Source: Tannerella sp.
GTDB taxonomy: Bacteria; Bacteroidota; Bacteroidia; Bacteroidales; Tannerellaceae
NCBI GenBank assembly: GCA_031272655.1
Contig: JAISTJ010000168.1
Coordinates: 1-8,172 of the forward strand
Direction of reading: 5' to 3'
Length of the DNA: 8,172 nucleotides
Shown in pieces: positions 1 through 7,648 of the stretch. Both the position numbers and the translations under genes were made by a program. The notes below the pieces were generated by a model, which saw nothing but the letters and a program-made list of their open reading frames with translations, did not search any database and was not told where the DNA came from. Each line of letters begins with the position of its first letter. Position 1 is the stretch's first letter.

Positions 1-466
1 AAATTCGGTCGGGTAATACACATCGCCCTTCTCTATTTCGGTCGGACGGACGCCGCAGTCGCCCAGAAAAACATATTTCACCTGCAAGGCGTGAAACAGA
101 AAACCGCCGGCAATAGCAAGCAGCACGAATATCGGGTACTTCCATTTTCGGACGAATAAAATTATATTTTTTCCGCTAAATCCGCTTAATATTCTGATTA
201 TTAGATTGTTACAGAGGGGGGGGCAAAATGGCGATTAACACTGCATAATAGGCAATAATGATTGGAGTCTCCCAAAAACTGATAGCGTTCAAGCCCCAAC
301 CGCGATTGACTACAGGACTTGACAGCAAAAATTGAAGTACGGCAAACCCAAGTCCGAGAATCAGAAATGGGAAGGGCTTTGCCGACGATGGTTTCACGCC
401 ACCGCCGGTCGCAGTTTTAGTTGTTGCGGACGGATGTCTGTCCTTCTTTTTGTTTATTTTGTCCAT
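1..466 (-). CDS. Multi-pass membrane protein, N-terminal part, frame broken at a C8 tract; runs off left edge
   Basis: The gene starts at ATG 466-464 on the minus strand, 24 bases below a good promoter and 6 bases after an AGGA that resembles a Shine-Dalgarno. The first frame gives a Lys-rich, low-complexity head (residues 1-31), a membrane segment (about 32-53), the motif NRGWGLNAISFWETP and a second membrane segment, then stops at 211-209 just after eight Cs. Skipping one base in that run (7 Cs instead of 8) opens a frame that stays open to the window edge: it contains a third membrane segment (YPIFVLLAIAGGFLFHAL) followed by QVKYVFLGDCGVRPTEIEKG and DVYYPTEF. That second frame has no ATG of its own, so the two parts are best read as one gene. 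The layout suggests a polytopic inner-membrane protein with an external loop after the third helix. I do not recognise the family. The break may be a sequencing error, a true mutation, phase variation or recoding. Confidence 0.72.
216..223. repeat. Homopolymer tract G8/C8 at the frameshift point
   Basis: Eight consecutive Gs on the plus strand (eight Cs on the coding strand) sit inside the left-hand membrane protein gene. The upstream frame ends with TAA two codons after the run, while the downstream membrane-protein frame lies one base further on. The two open frames overlap only between about 209 and 238, which places the shift at or next to this tract. Tracts of this kind are prone to slipped-strand changes in the cell and to length errors in sequencing. 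Confidence 0.85.
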
Positions 467-489
467 ACTTTTTCCTGTAAATCAGGGTG

Positions 490-521
490 CAAAGATACAA
501 GTTTTTTTAAATGAGAGCAAA
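490..521 (-). promoter_or_regulatory. Bacteroidetes-type promoter for the left-hand membrane protein gene
   Basis: On the minus strand TTTG (521-518) is followed after 20 bases by TATCTTTG (497-490), a full match to the Bacteroidetes -33/-7 consensus TTTG and TAnnTTTG. Transcription would be expected to start a few bases below 490, giving a leader of roughly 15-20 bases before the ATG at 466. Confidence 0.8.
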
Positions 522-525
522 AAAA

Positions 526-557
526 TTTGTTTTTATGGATTTGTTGTTTTACCTTTG
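526..557 (+). promoter_or_regulatory. Bacteroidetes-type promoter for the TamB-like gene
   Basis: TTTG (526-529), a 20-base spacer and TACCTTTG (550-557) match the Bacteroidetes -33/-7 consensus. The ATG of the TamB-like gene lies 24 bases below the -7 box, so the leader is short. Its -33 element is only 4 bases from the -33 element of the divergent minus-strand promoter. Confidence 0.82.
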
Positions 558-581
558 TTTTTGTTTTGAGCTTTATTTTAT

Positions 582-3500
582 ATGATTGTTTGGTTGAAAC
601 GAGTTGGGGCTTTATGTCTGATACTGATAGGGTTAGCGCTATCGGTTGCGGCGCTGTTGTACGTTCCTGCCGTGCAAAATGCGCTTCTTGGTAAGGCGGC
701 AGACTATGCTTCGGAGGCTATCGGGCTTAACGTCAGTTTTGCTCGTGTCAGGATAGGTTTCCCGTTGAGGCTGAACCTGCATGAAGCGCTCGTTTTAACG
801 CATGATGCCGATACTGTGGCTTATATTGAGAAACTTTCGGTACATGTAAGGCTTAAACCGCTTTTTAATGGCGTTCTGTCGGTTAAATCATTCATTATAA
901 ATGATATGGACGTCAACACAAAAGGGCTTAATGACGGTGTTATTATTAACGGCAGAGTAGGGGAGGCTGCTGTGAGGGCTGATTCTGTCGCTGTGGAAGA
1001 TTCGTTTGCGTTAGTAAATAAGCTGACGTTTAAAAAGACAGACTTGAAAATTTTTGTTTGTGACACGACTGCGGCAAATGATACTGTTGCGTCTCCACTC
1101 CCTTGGCGTATTGCTCTTAAAGAGATAGAGTTAGATGACGTTGGGGTAGCTGTTAACATGCCTTGCGATTCGTTTTATCTTGCGCTTCATGGCGGGATAA
1201 TTGCTTTGAAAGAAGGCTTTGCAGATATAGGCAATATGCGTTATATAGCTGATAATATGCGACTTGCACTTGACAGTCTGTTTTATTATACCAATGTCGC
1301 CAAGCCTGCTGCAGGGCTTGACTTTCAGCATATAAACATTACGGACTTGATTTTTAAGGCTGATACTTTGAAGTTTGGCGGCTTGCATGATTTGGCGGCC
1401 ACAGTTAATGAGCTATCTTTTAATGAGCGTTCAGGGCTGAATATTAAGTCATTGACAGGTAGTATTTATGCAGACAGCACAGGTTTTTTTGTCCCCTCTT
1501 TAGCGCTTGAGACGGCTCATTCCGCTGCTCAAATTGAGGCGTCAGCACCTTTTGCCGCGCTCGACAAAAATAATCCCACAGGGAACGCCTCAATAAAACT
1601 AACCGCTACCATTGGGGACGATTTTTTCAACCTTACAAATACTTCAAACATTGTTAAGCAGTTTGTTAAAGTTGATGTGCTTGCAGAGGGTAATATGAAA
1701 AACCTCAACTTAAAAACGTTCACTGCCGATATGCAGGAAGCGTTCTGCATTAATATGAAAGGTAATATAAAAAATCTTTTAAACGACCGGCTGCGCAATG
1801 GGGCAATAGACTATCGCGTTGAAACTAAGGATATTAAGTTTATCGAAGGCTATCTTTCGCAGTCATTTAGAGATAATTATCGGATTCCTGACAGCATGAG
1901 CTTAGGAGGCATATTAACGATGCAGAGCGGATTTTATTCACTTCAAACGGAAGTACGGGAAGGTAATGGAGTGATTAATTTAAGCGCTGATTATAACGTG
2001 ATTAATAAGAGTTACAATGCGGCGCTCAATGCAAATAATTTTTCACTTACGGACATTATGCGGATAGATTCGTTGGTCAAGTTTAACGCAGGGCTGACGG
2101 CAAAGGGCAAAGGTTTTGATTTCTATCATTTTGAAACATGGGCAGAAATTAATGCTCAGATAGATAATATTGTTTACGGTAATGCTGCTGTTTCCGGTCT
2201 GTCGTTGTCAGGAAGGCTGAAAGACAATAAGATAGCTGTCAACGTGATAAGTTTGTATCCCTTGATACGAGGCAGTGTTAATATCAAAGGCGAGATTAAA
2301 AGGAACGATATCAGCGGGAAGATAATCGCCGATGTGGACACGTTGGATATTAAGGGATTAAAGCTGACCGAAGGGGCTGTCGGCTCTAAGTTTCACGTTA
2401 CAAGCGATTTTACTACTGATATGGACAAACGCTATACACTTGCTTTTACCCTTAAAGACTGGTCGTTAAACGTTGAAGAACAATATCTTACGCCGAAACA
2501 GTTGAACCTGACCCTCACTTCGCTTGAAGACACCACGCTAATAGCTTTTAAAGCCGGAGATATGGAAATAAATGCAGTTGGCAACAACAATCTTCCAACT
2601 TTAATCAGCAAGATGTCAGCGCTTGCCGACGATGCGGCGAAGCAACTGAAGCAAGATTCCATTATTAATTTTGAGGCGCTACGAAAGCATTATCCGGATA
2701 TGGCGTTTAAATTTAAAGCTTTACAAGACAACCCTTTATATAACTTTTTGCAGGAATCTAACATCTATTTCGATAATTTGTTGATAGATGCAACTATTTC
2801 GCCTTCTAACGGATTGAATGTCAGCGGCTCGTTACTCTCGTTTGTCAAAGATACGCTTAAGATTGATACTGTGCAACTTAATATCAATCAGGATACTGTC
2901 GGACTGAATTACCACGTTGCAGCAACTAAAAAGCGTTTTCGCAACCAGGAGGCGTTCTATGCTAATGTTAACGGTTATATTCATGAAAATGAGGCAGATA
3001 TATTTGCCGAATACATCAACAGCAAGGGTGAAAAAGGCGTCAGTCTTGGCGTCAAAGCCTTAAAAGCAGGCAATGGCTTCGATTTCAGGCTCTATCCCGA
3101 AATGCCCGTTATCGCGTTTATGCCGTTTAAAATCAACAGCGACAACAGTTTACATTTTGTGAACATGAAGAACATAAAGTCAAACCTTCGACTTGAAGGG
3201 GCTGACAATTCGTCGCTGTGGATTCATACAGGAGAAGATACGGAAAACAGAGATGTGATGGTTGAAGTGAACCATTTTGACCTTGCCAAGATTTCGTCAG
3301 GCTTTACCGATATGCCTGCAATGAAAGGCTTGTTTAGTGCATCGCTTAGATATGTGCCTGCAGATAAGACGTTTATGATTGTCGGCGACTGCAATATAGA
3401 CGAATTTTATTATCAAGGCGGCCAGATAGGTTCAATGGTCTTCAGCGTTACTTATATGCCGATGGAAATCAATAAGCATCAGATTGATATTCATATACTT

Positions 3501-5156
3501 CACGATTATAAAGAAGTAGGAGTGGCTTCTGTTCTTTATACCGAAAAACGCAAAAATTCCGAGGTAGAAGGTATTGTAACAATATCCGAGCTGCCCCTTA
3601 AAGCTGTTAATCCTCTCGTGCCCGCAGGGATGCTATCTTTTGACGGCGCTGTGAACGGCGAATTAAAAATTAAGGGTTCCACGGAAAAACCTGTTACAGA
3701 GGGATATATACAATTAGATAAGGCTACCTTGTTCGCAGCGTCATCGTCTTCGTCGTTCCGTTTTGACGACAGGCAGGTCAAGATAACCGACAACCGTATG
3801 GTTTTCGACAGTTATAAAATCTTTGACAGTAAGAACAATGCGTTTGTTGTAGCGGGTAATGTGAGCGATTTAACGGGAACGCCGACTGTTGACTTGAAAC
3901 TGACCGCATCCAACCTGCAACCGCTTGAAGCGACACGCAAACCCGAAAGTGTAGTATGGGGGAGGCTTTACGCAGACCTCAACACAACGCTCAAAGGCTC
4001 GCTTAATGCGCTGAGAATGAGGGGAGACGTGCATATACTCGGCAATACTAACATGAATTATTTAGCGGCAGAAGCTTCTCCTGAGGTTCAAGATAACTTT
4101 GCAGGGCTTGTTACGTTCACCTATTTTGCCGATTCTCTACCTCGCAGACAGCGTCGCACGGGCGGCTTGGCAGGCATAGCCCGCAATGTAACGGCTATGA
4201 GCGGCGGGACGGATATTTTCCTCAATATTAAAATAGACCCGTTAGTGAAACTGCGCATTGACCTTAATGAAGAGCGCACAAACCATGTAGAAATGCGCGG
4301 GGGCGGCGATCTCTCTTTTCAATATAACAGGCAAGGCGGGATGAGCCTCAACGGGCGTTATACGATGTCGGAGGGGACTATAAGATATGCCGTTCCTGTT
4401 ATTCCGCTGACCGACTTCACCGTCAGCAACGGCAGTTATGCCGACTGGACAGGCGACCCTTTCAATCCGATGCTCAACATTACAGCATACACCCGCGTTC
4501 GCTCGTCTGTCAACTTCGACGGTCAGTCGCGTATGGTTGATTTCAACACAGGTATTGAGATGAAAAACAACTTGAACGACATGGCTATACAGTTTATCTT
4601 AGACGCACCCTCTGACGCCGTTGTACAAAACCAACTTACGGCTATGGGAAGCGAGGAGAGAAGCAAACAGGCTATCAGTCTGCTAGTTGCGGGTCTCTAT
4701 TTGGCGGGTAATGGTGTCGGTGGTGAAAACCTTGACGTCGGCGCTGCGCTTAACACGCTGTTACAGAGAGAGATAAAAAACATTCTGGGTAATGTGCTCG
4801 GCGAGGTACCTTTCACATTTGACGTCAATACTTACGATGGCACGCTTGGCATGGGGCGGCGTATAGACTATCTCGGACGCTTCTACAAGACTTTTTTTGA
4901 TGAACGTTTCAAGACCGAACTCGGTTTGCGCTATTCCACTAAAGACCCTGTCTATGGCAACCGTCTGCTACTCGACGACGTCTCGCTTGAGTATCGCCTT
5001 GACCGCGACGGCACACGCTCTTTTGGGATCTTCCGCAGCAAAGAATACGAGAACCTGTTTGAGGGCGAGATAACAAAAACCGGCGCCGCCTTCACCGTCC
5101 GCCGCAAAGTGAAACGATTAAGCGATTTGTTCCTGCCCCCAAAGTCCGCTCAATAG
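582..5156 (+). CDS. tamB: TamB-like translocation/assembly module protein (AsmA-like, DUF490 C-terminus)
   Basis: A 1524-residue protein. It opens with a short basic stretch and one hydrophobic helix (about residues 8-29), an uncleaved N-terminal anchor as in AsmA/TamB proteins, followed by a long beta-rich body whose early part (ADYASEAIGLNVSFARVRIG, residues about 40-60) has the usual AsmA-like look. The C-terminal third (about 1206-1524) is the recognisable TamB domain: LNGRYTMSEGTIRY near residue 1256, GDPFNPMLNITAYTRVRSSV, then QLTAMGSEERSKQAISLLVAG, GMGRRIDYLGRFYKTFFDER and the end FTVRRKVKRLSDLFLP. Family members are long beta-groove proteins that cross the periplasm and, in Proteobacteria, work with the outer-membrane protein TamA in outer-membrane protein assembly and lipid transport. 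The length fits the long Bacteroidetes version. ATG 582 is the start: the signal anchor begins there and a promoter lies just above it, with no Shine-Dalgarno. No TamA partner is in the window. Confidence 0.92.
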   Translation: MIVWLKRVGALCLILIGLALSVAALLYVPAVQNALLGKAADYASEAIGLNVSFARVRIGFPLRLNLHEALVLTHDADTVAYIEKLSVHVRLKPLFNGVLSVKSFIINDMDVNTKGLNDGVIINGRVGEAAVRADSVAVEDSFALVNKLTFKKTDLKIFVCDTTAANDTVASPLPWRIALKEIELDDVGVAVNMPCDSFYLALHGGIIALKEGFADIGNMRYIADNMRLALDSLFYYTNVAKPAAGLDFQHINITDLIFKADTLKFGGLHDLAATVNELSFNERSGLNIKSLTGSIYADSTGFFVPSLALETAHSAAQIEASAPFAALDKNNPTGNASIKLTATIGDDFFNLTNTSNIVKQFVKVDVLAEGNMKNLNLKTFTADMQEAFCINMKGNIKNLLNDRLRNGAIDYRVETKDIKFIEGYLSQSFRDNYRIPDSMSLGGILTMQSGFYSLQTEVREGNGVINLSADYNVINKSYNAALNANNFSLTDIMRIDSLVKFNAGLTAKGKGFDFYHFETWAEINAQIDNIVYGNAAVSGLSLSGRLKDNKIAVNVISLYPLIRGSVNIKGEIKRNDISGKIIADVDTLDIKGLKLTEGAVGSKFHVTSDFTTDMDKRYTLAFTLKDWSLNVEEQYLTPKQLNLTLTSLEDTTLIAFKAGDMEINAVGNNNLPTLISKMSALADDAAKQLKQDSIINFEALRKHYPDMAFKFKALQDNPLYNFLQESNIYFDNLLIDATISPSNGLNVSGSLLSFVKDTLKIDTVQLNINQDTVGLNYHVAATKKRFRNQEAFYANVNGYIHENEADIFAEYINSKGEKGVSLGVKALKAGNGFDFRLYPEMPVIAFMPFKINSDNSLHFVNMKNIKSNLRLEGADNSSLWIHTGEDTENRDVMVEVNHFDLAKISSGFTDMPAMKGLFSASLRYVPADKTFMIVGDCNIDEFYYQGGQIGSMVFSVTYMPMEINKHQIDIHILHDYKEVGVASVLYTEKRKNSEVEGIVTISELPLKAVNPLVPAGMLSFDGAVNGELKIKGSTEKPVTEGYIQLDKATLFAASSSSSFRFDDRQVKITDNRMVFDSYKIFDSKNNAFVVAGNVSDLTGTPTVDLKLTASNLQPLEATRKPESVVWGRLYADLNTTLKGSLNALRMRGDVHILGNTNMNYLAAEASPEVQDNFAGLVTFTYFADSLPRRQRRTGGLAGIARNVTAMSGGTDIFLNIKIDPLVKLRIDLNEERTNHVEMRGGGDLSFQYNRQGGMSLNGRYTMSEGTIRYAVPVIPLTDFTVSNGSYADWTGDPFNPMLNITAYTRVRSSVNFDGQSRMVDFNTGIEMKNNLNDMAIQFILDAPSDAVVQNQLTAMGSEERSKQAISLLVAGLYLAGNGVGGENLDVGAALNTLLQREIKNILGNVLGEVPFTFDVNTYDGTLGMGRRIDYLGRFYKTFFDERFKTELGLRYSTKDPVYGNRLLLDDVSLEYRLDRDGTRSFGIFRSKEYENLFEGEITKTGAAFTVRRKVKRLSDLFLPPKSAQ

Positions 5157-5176
5157 CAATTATTTAATAGAAAGAG

Positions 5177-5206
5177 CTGATTTTTCGGATAAAAGTTGTA
5201 CCTTTG
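5177..5206 (+). promoter_or_regulatory. Probable Bacteroidetes-type promoter for ffh
   Basis: TACCTTTG at 5199-5206 is a full match to the -7 element TAnnTTTG. The -33 element is weak: CTG at 5177-5179, 19 bases upstream, is the best candidate. The box overlaps the in-frame TTG at 5196 upstream of ffh, which argues against that TTG as a translation start. The leader to ATG 5229 would be about 15 bases. Confidence 0.65.
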
Positions 5207-5228
5207 CAGCAAAATTTGCGACAAAATC

Positions 5229-6557
5229 ATGTTTGAAAACTTAAGTGAACGCCTCGAAAGGTCATTTAAAATACTGAAGGGCGAAGGCCGGATAACGGAG
5301 ATAAACGTAGCGGAGACGCTTAAAGACGTGCGCAGAGCGCTGCTTGACGCCGATGTGAACTATAAGGTAGCCAAATCGTTTACCGACACGGTGAAAGAAA
5401 AGGCTATCGGTCAGAACGTGCTTACTTCGTTGAAACCGAGCCAGTTGATGGTGAAGATAGTGCATGACGAACTGTCGTCGCTGATGGGCGGCACGGCTAC
5501 CGACATTAACATCAAAGGCTCGCCTGCTGTCATTCTGATGTCCGGTCTGCAAGGCTCCGGTAAGACCACTTTCTCCGGCAAATTAGCCAACCTGCTTCGC
5601 AGCAAGCGCGGCAAACAGCCCATGCTTGTTGCCTGCGACGTCTATCGCCCTGCCGCTATTGAGCAGTTGCGCATACTCGGCGAGCAGATTGGCGTCCCCG
5701 TTTATTGCGAAGAGGAGAACAAGAACCCCGTCGAGATAGCGCGACATGGCATTGCCGAAGCGAAGAAGACAGGGCGCGACCTCGTTATCATAGACACCGC
5801 CGGACGTCTTGCCATAGACGAGCAGATGATGCAGGAAATAAAGAACATCAAAGACGCCGTTAATCCGCAGGAAATACTCTTCGTCGTTGATGCCATGACC
5901 GGTCAGGACGCCGTCAATACGGCAAAAGAGTTCAACGAGCGTCTCAATTTCGACGGCGTTGTGCTGACCAAACTTGACGGTGATACTCGCGGAGGCGCGG
6001 CGCTCTCAATACGCAGCGTGGTGGACAAGCCTATCAAGTTCGTCGGCACCGGCGAGAAGATGGAGGCGCTCGACGTGTTTCACCCCGAGAGAATGGCAGA
6101 CAGGATTCTCGGCATGGGCGACATCGTTTCTTTCGTAGAGCGGGCGCAAGAGCAGTTCGACGAGGAAGAAGCGCGGCGCATACAGAAGAAACTTGCCAAG
6201 AACACTTTCGACCTGAATGACTTTGTTGGTCAGATACAGCAGATTAAGAAGATGGGCAACCTCAAAGACCTCGCTTCGATGATACCCGGAGTAGGAAAGA
6301 TGATGAAAAATATTGATTTGGACGACAATGCGTTCAAAAACATCGAAGCAATCATCTACTCAATGACCCCCGGCGAGCGTACCAACCCCGAAATACTCAA
6401 CGGCTCACGGCGGCTGCGTATTGCCAAAGGCAGCGGCACTAACGTGCAGGAAGTCAATAAGTTGCTAAAACAATTTGACGAAGCCCGCAAAGTGATGCGC
6501 ACCGTTATCACTTCAAAAGGCAAGAAGATGCCTTCCATGCCGATGCGACGGAGATAA
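5229..6557 (+). CDS. ffh: Signal recognition particle protein Ffh (SRP54)
   Basis: A 442-residue GTPase that binds the 4.5S-type SRP RNA and signal sequences of nascent proteins, and hands ribosomes to the receptor FtsY at the inner membrane. The four-helix N domain spans about 1-88. The G domain follows: P-loop GLQGSGKTT at 106-114, [11 protein letters not shown] at 137-147, DTAGR at 189-193, and [10 protein letters not shown] at 247-256. The M domain starts near 297 ([19 protein letters not shown]), with the finger-loop region around [18 protein letters not shown] (342-359) and the RNA-binding signature [14 protein letters not shown] at 391-404. The C-terminal tail is short and basic and less methionine-rich than in many relatives. 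I chose ATG 5229, which gives the standard [10 protein letters not shown] start; the in-frame TTG at 5196 overlaps the promoter -7 box. All key residues seem intact. It has the usual length and is very probably functional. Confidence 0.97.
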   Translation: MFENLSERLERSFKILKGEGRITEINVAETLKDVRRALLDADVNYKVAKSFTDTVKEKAIGQNVLTSLKPSQLMVKIVHDELSSLMGGTATDINIKGSPAVILMSGLQGSGKTTFSGKLANLLRSKRGKQPMLVACDVYRPAAIEQLRILGEQIGVPVYCEEENKNPVEIARHGIAEAKKTGRDLVIIDTAGRLAIDEQMMQEIKNIKDAVNPQEILFVVDAMTGQDAVNTAKEFNERLNFDGVVLTKLDGDTRGGAALSIRSVVDKPIKFVGTGEKMEALDVFHPERMADRILGMGDIVSFVERAQEQFDEEEARRIQKKLAKNTFDLNDFVGQIQQIKKMGNLKDLASMIPGVGKMMKNIDLDDNAFKNIEAIIYSMTPGERTNPEILNGSRRLRIAKGSGTNVQEVNKLLKQFDEARKVMRTVITSKGKKMPSMPMRRR

Positions 6558-6560
6558 TGG

Positions 6561-6590
6561 TTAATGATTAATGGATTAATGATTAATGGT
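6561..6590. repeat. Tandem duplication of a 15-base AT-rich unit after ffh
   Basis: Two adjacent copies, 6561-6575 and 6576-6590, of TTAATGATTAATGGW differ only at the last base. Each copy is itself built of a TTAATGA/TTAATGG pair, so the stretch reads as four 7-8 base subunits. A further partial unit, TAATGG, begins at the ffh stop codon (6555-6560), so the repeat grows directly out of the end of the gene. Confidence 0.9.
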
Positions 6591-6592
6591 TT

Positions 6593-6670
6593 AACACGAA
6601 GGCGCGAAGTTACGAAGACACGAAGTTTAACAAAAGTCTTTCTTCCTTCCTGTCTTTCTGTCTTCGTGTT
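6593..6670. repeat. Long imperfect inverted repeat (potential hairpin) between ffh and folD
   Basis: AACACGAAG at 6593-6601 is exactly complementary to CTTCGTGTT at 6662-6670, and the whole left arm (6593-6625) can pair in a degenerate way with the pyrimidine-rich right arm (about 6638-6670). In RNA many of the apparent mismatches would be G-U pairs, and the 8-base period is kept on both sides. A second exact pairing in another register also exists: ACGAAGACA at 6612-6620 with TGTCTTCGT at 6659-6667. No T-run follows, so it does not look like a standard intrinsic terminator. It might act as an RNA-stabilising or processing element between the two genes. Confidence 0.6.
6594..6625. repeat. Four tandem 8-base units NNNCGAAG
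   Basis: CGAAG recurs at 6597, 6605, 6613 and 6621, exactly 8 bases apart, with the variable triplets ACA, GCG, TTA and ACA in front. This stretch is the left arm of the imperfect inverted repeat ending at 6670. Confidence 0.85.
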
Positions 6671-6671
6671 G

Positions 6672-6710
6672 AAATCTAAAATCTAAAATCTAAAATCTAA
6701 AATCTAAAAT
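6672..6710. repeat. 7-base tandem repeat AAATCTA, 5.6 copies, just upstream of folD
   Basis: Five perfect copies of AAATCTA (6672-6706) and a partial AAAT (6707-6710) end 8 bases before the folD ATG. The repeat fills the place where a ribosome-binding region or promoter -7 element would be expected. I see no TAnnTTTG box in the gap, so folD either shares the ffh transcript or uses a promoter I do not recognise. Confidence 0.95.
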
Positions 6711-6718
6711 TACAATAT

Positions 6719-7591
6719 ATGGAACTGATAGACGGCAAAGCGGTAGCGGCGCAGATAAAGAAAGAGATAGCGGCAGAAGTAGCCGCAATAAAGCAGGCAG
6801 GCGGCAAGACGCCCCATCTGGCGGCAGTGCTGGTAGGGCACGACGGCGGCAGCGAGACCTACGTCGCAAATAAAGTGCGTACCTGCGAAGAACTTGGCTT
6901 CCAGTCAACCCTCATCCGCTATGAGGACAGCGTAACAGAGGCCGAATTATTACATAAAGTGGAAGAACTCAACGCAGACGCCGATATTGACGGATTCATA
7001 GTACAGTTGCCTCTGCCCAAGCATATCTCGGAGCAGCGCGTCATCGAAGCCATTGACTACCGCAAGGATGTGGACGGCTTTCACCCCATCAACGTTGGTC
7101 GGCTGGCGCTCGGACTGCCCTGTTTCAAATCGGCTACCCCGTCCGGCATCTGCGACCTGCTGAAGTATTATAATATTGAGACCAAAGGCAAACACTGCGT
7201 AGTGCTGGGTCGCAGCAATATAGTAGGCAAGCCGGTAGCCCTCCTGCTTATGCAGAAAGCGCAGCCGGGCGACTGCACCGTTACAGTATGCCACAGCCGC
7301 ACTCAAAACCTGAAAGAGATATGCCGCAGCGCCGACATCATCATCGCCGCGCTCGGCTCGCCGGAGTTTGTCAAAGCCGACATGGTGAAAGAGGGCGCAG
7401 TAGTAATAGACGTCGGCACTACCCGCGTGCCCAATGCGCAGACTAAAAGCGGCTTCAAACTGACGGGCGACGTGGCGTTCAGCGAAGTAGCCCCCCGCTG
7501 CAGTTACATCACACCCGTACCCGGTGGCGTGGGACCAATGACAATAGTCTCCCTGATGAAAAATACCCTCCTCGCTGCAAAAAAAATTTAG
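6719..7591 (+). CDS. folD: Bifunctional methylenetetrahydrofolate dehydrogenase/cyclohydrolase FolD
   Basis: A 290-residue cytoplasmic enzyme that oxidises 5,10-methylene-THF to 5,10-methenyl-THF and hydrolyses that to 10-formyl-THF, supplying one-carbon units for purine and initiator-tRNA formylation. The length is normal for the family. The N-terminal catalytic domain carries the active-site YVANK (Tyr48, Lys52), VQLPLP (Gln96) and KDVDGFHP with Asp119, matching the Tyr, Lys, Gln and Asp known in the E. coli enzyme. The nucleotide-binding domain shows [18 protein letters not shown] (160-177) and VCHSRT (190-195); [10 protein letters not shown] (266-275) is the family signature near the end. 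The ATG at 6719 gives the conserved start [10 protein letters not shown]. No Shine-Dalgarno is present. I recall ffh-folD adjacency in other Bacteroidales, such as Porphyromonas, which would fit shared transcription, although the 161-base repeat-filled gap is unusually long for that. Confidence 0.97.
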   Translation: MELIDGKAVAAQIKKEIAAEVAAIKQAGGKTPHLAAVLVGHDGGSETYVANKVRTCEELGFQSTLIRYEDSVTEAELLHKVEELNADADIDGFIVQLPLPKHISEQRVIEAIDYRKDVDGFHPINVGRLALGLPCFKSATPSGICDLLKYYNIETKGKHCVVLGRSNIVGKPVALLLMQKAQPGDCTVTVCHSRTQNLKEICRSADIIIAALGSPEFVKADMVKEGAVVIDVGTTRVPNAQTKSGFKLTGDVAFSEVAPRCSYITPVPGGVGPMTIVSLMKNTLLAAKKI

Positions 7592-7596
7592 TTTTT

Positions 7597-7627
7597 CTTG
7601 AATAATCAAAAATAATTACTAACTTTG
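7597..7627 (+). promoter_or_regulatory. Bacteroidetes-type promoter for tRNA-His
   Basis: CTTG (7597-7600), a 19-base spacer and TAACTTTG (7620-7627) match the -33/-7 pattern. The -7 box ends 21 bases above the tRNA, leaving room for a short leader removed by RNase P. The -33 element lies 5 bases after the folD stop codon, so the tRNA may also be reached by readthrough from folD. Confidence 0.72.
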
Positions 7628-7648
7628 CGGCGATTTTCTATCTAAAAT

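Noticed and set aside
332..514. 60-codon plus-strand frame in the left part of the window
   Set aside because: It is antisense to the N-terminus of the membrane protein gene and runs across the minus-strand promoter; no plus-strand promoter precedes it.
5196..5228. An N-terminal extension of Ffh by 11 residues from a TTG at 5196
   Set aside because: The extension overlaps a full-consensus -7 box (5199-5206), would need a rare TTG start, and adds residues that are absent from the standard [10 protein letters not shown] beginning of Ffh.
6636..6710. Possible intrinsic terminator for ffh in the gap
   Set aside because: The inverted repeat has no T-run directly after its right arm, so it does not meet the usual pattern, even though it could form a hairpin.
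6555..6710. CRISPR-like array between ffh and folD
   Set aside because: The repeat units are 7, 8 and 15 bases and directly adjacent, with no unique spacers of 25-40 bases and no cas genes nearby.
6950..7609. Long open frame of 219 codons on the minus strand opposite folD
   Set aside because: It lies entirely over a strongly conserved folD; its product has the His/Tyr/Arg-rich composition of an antisense shadow, and there is no promoter or start signal for it.
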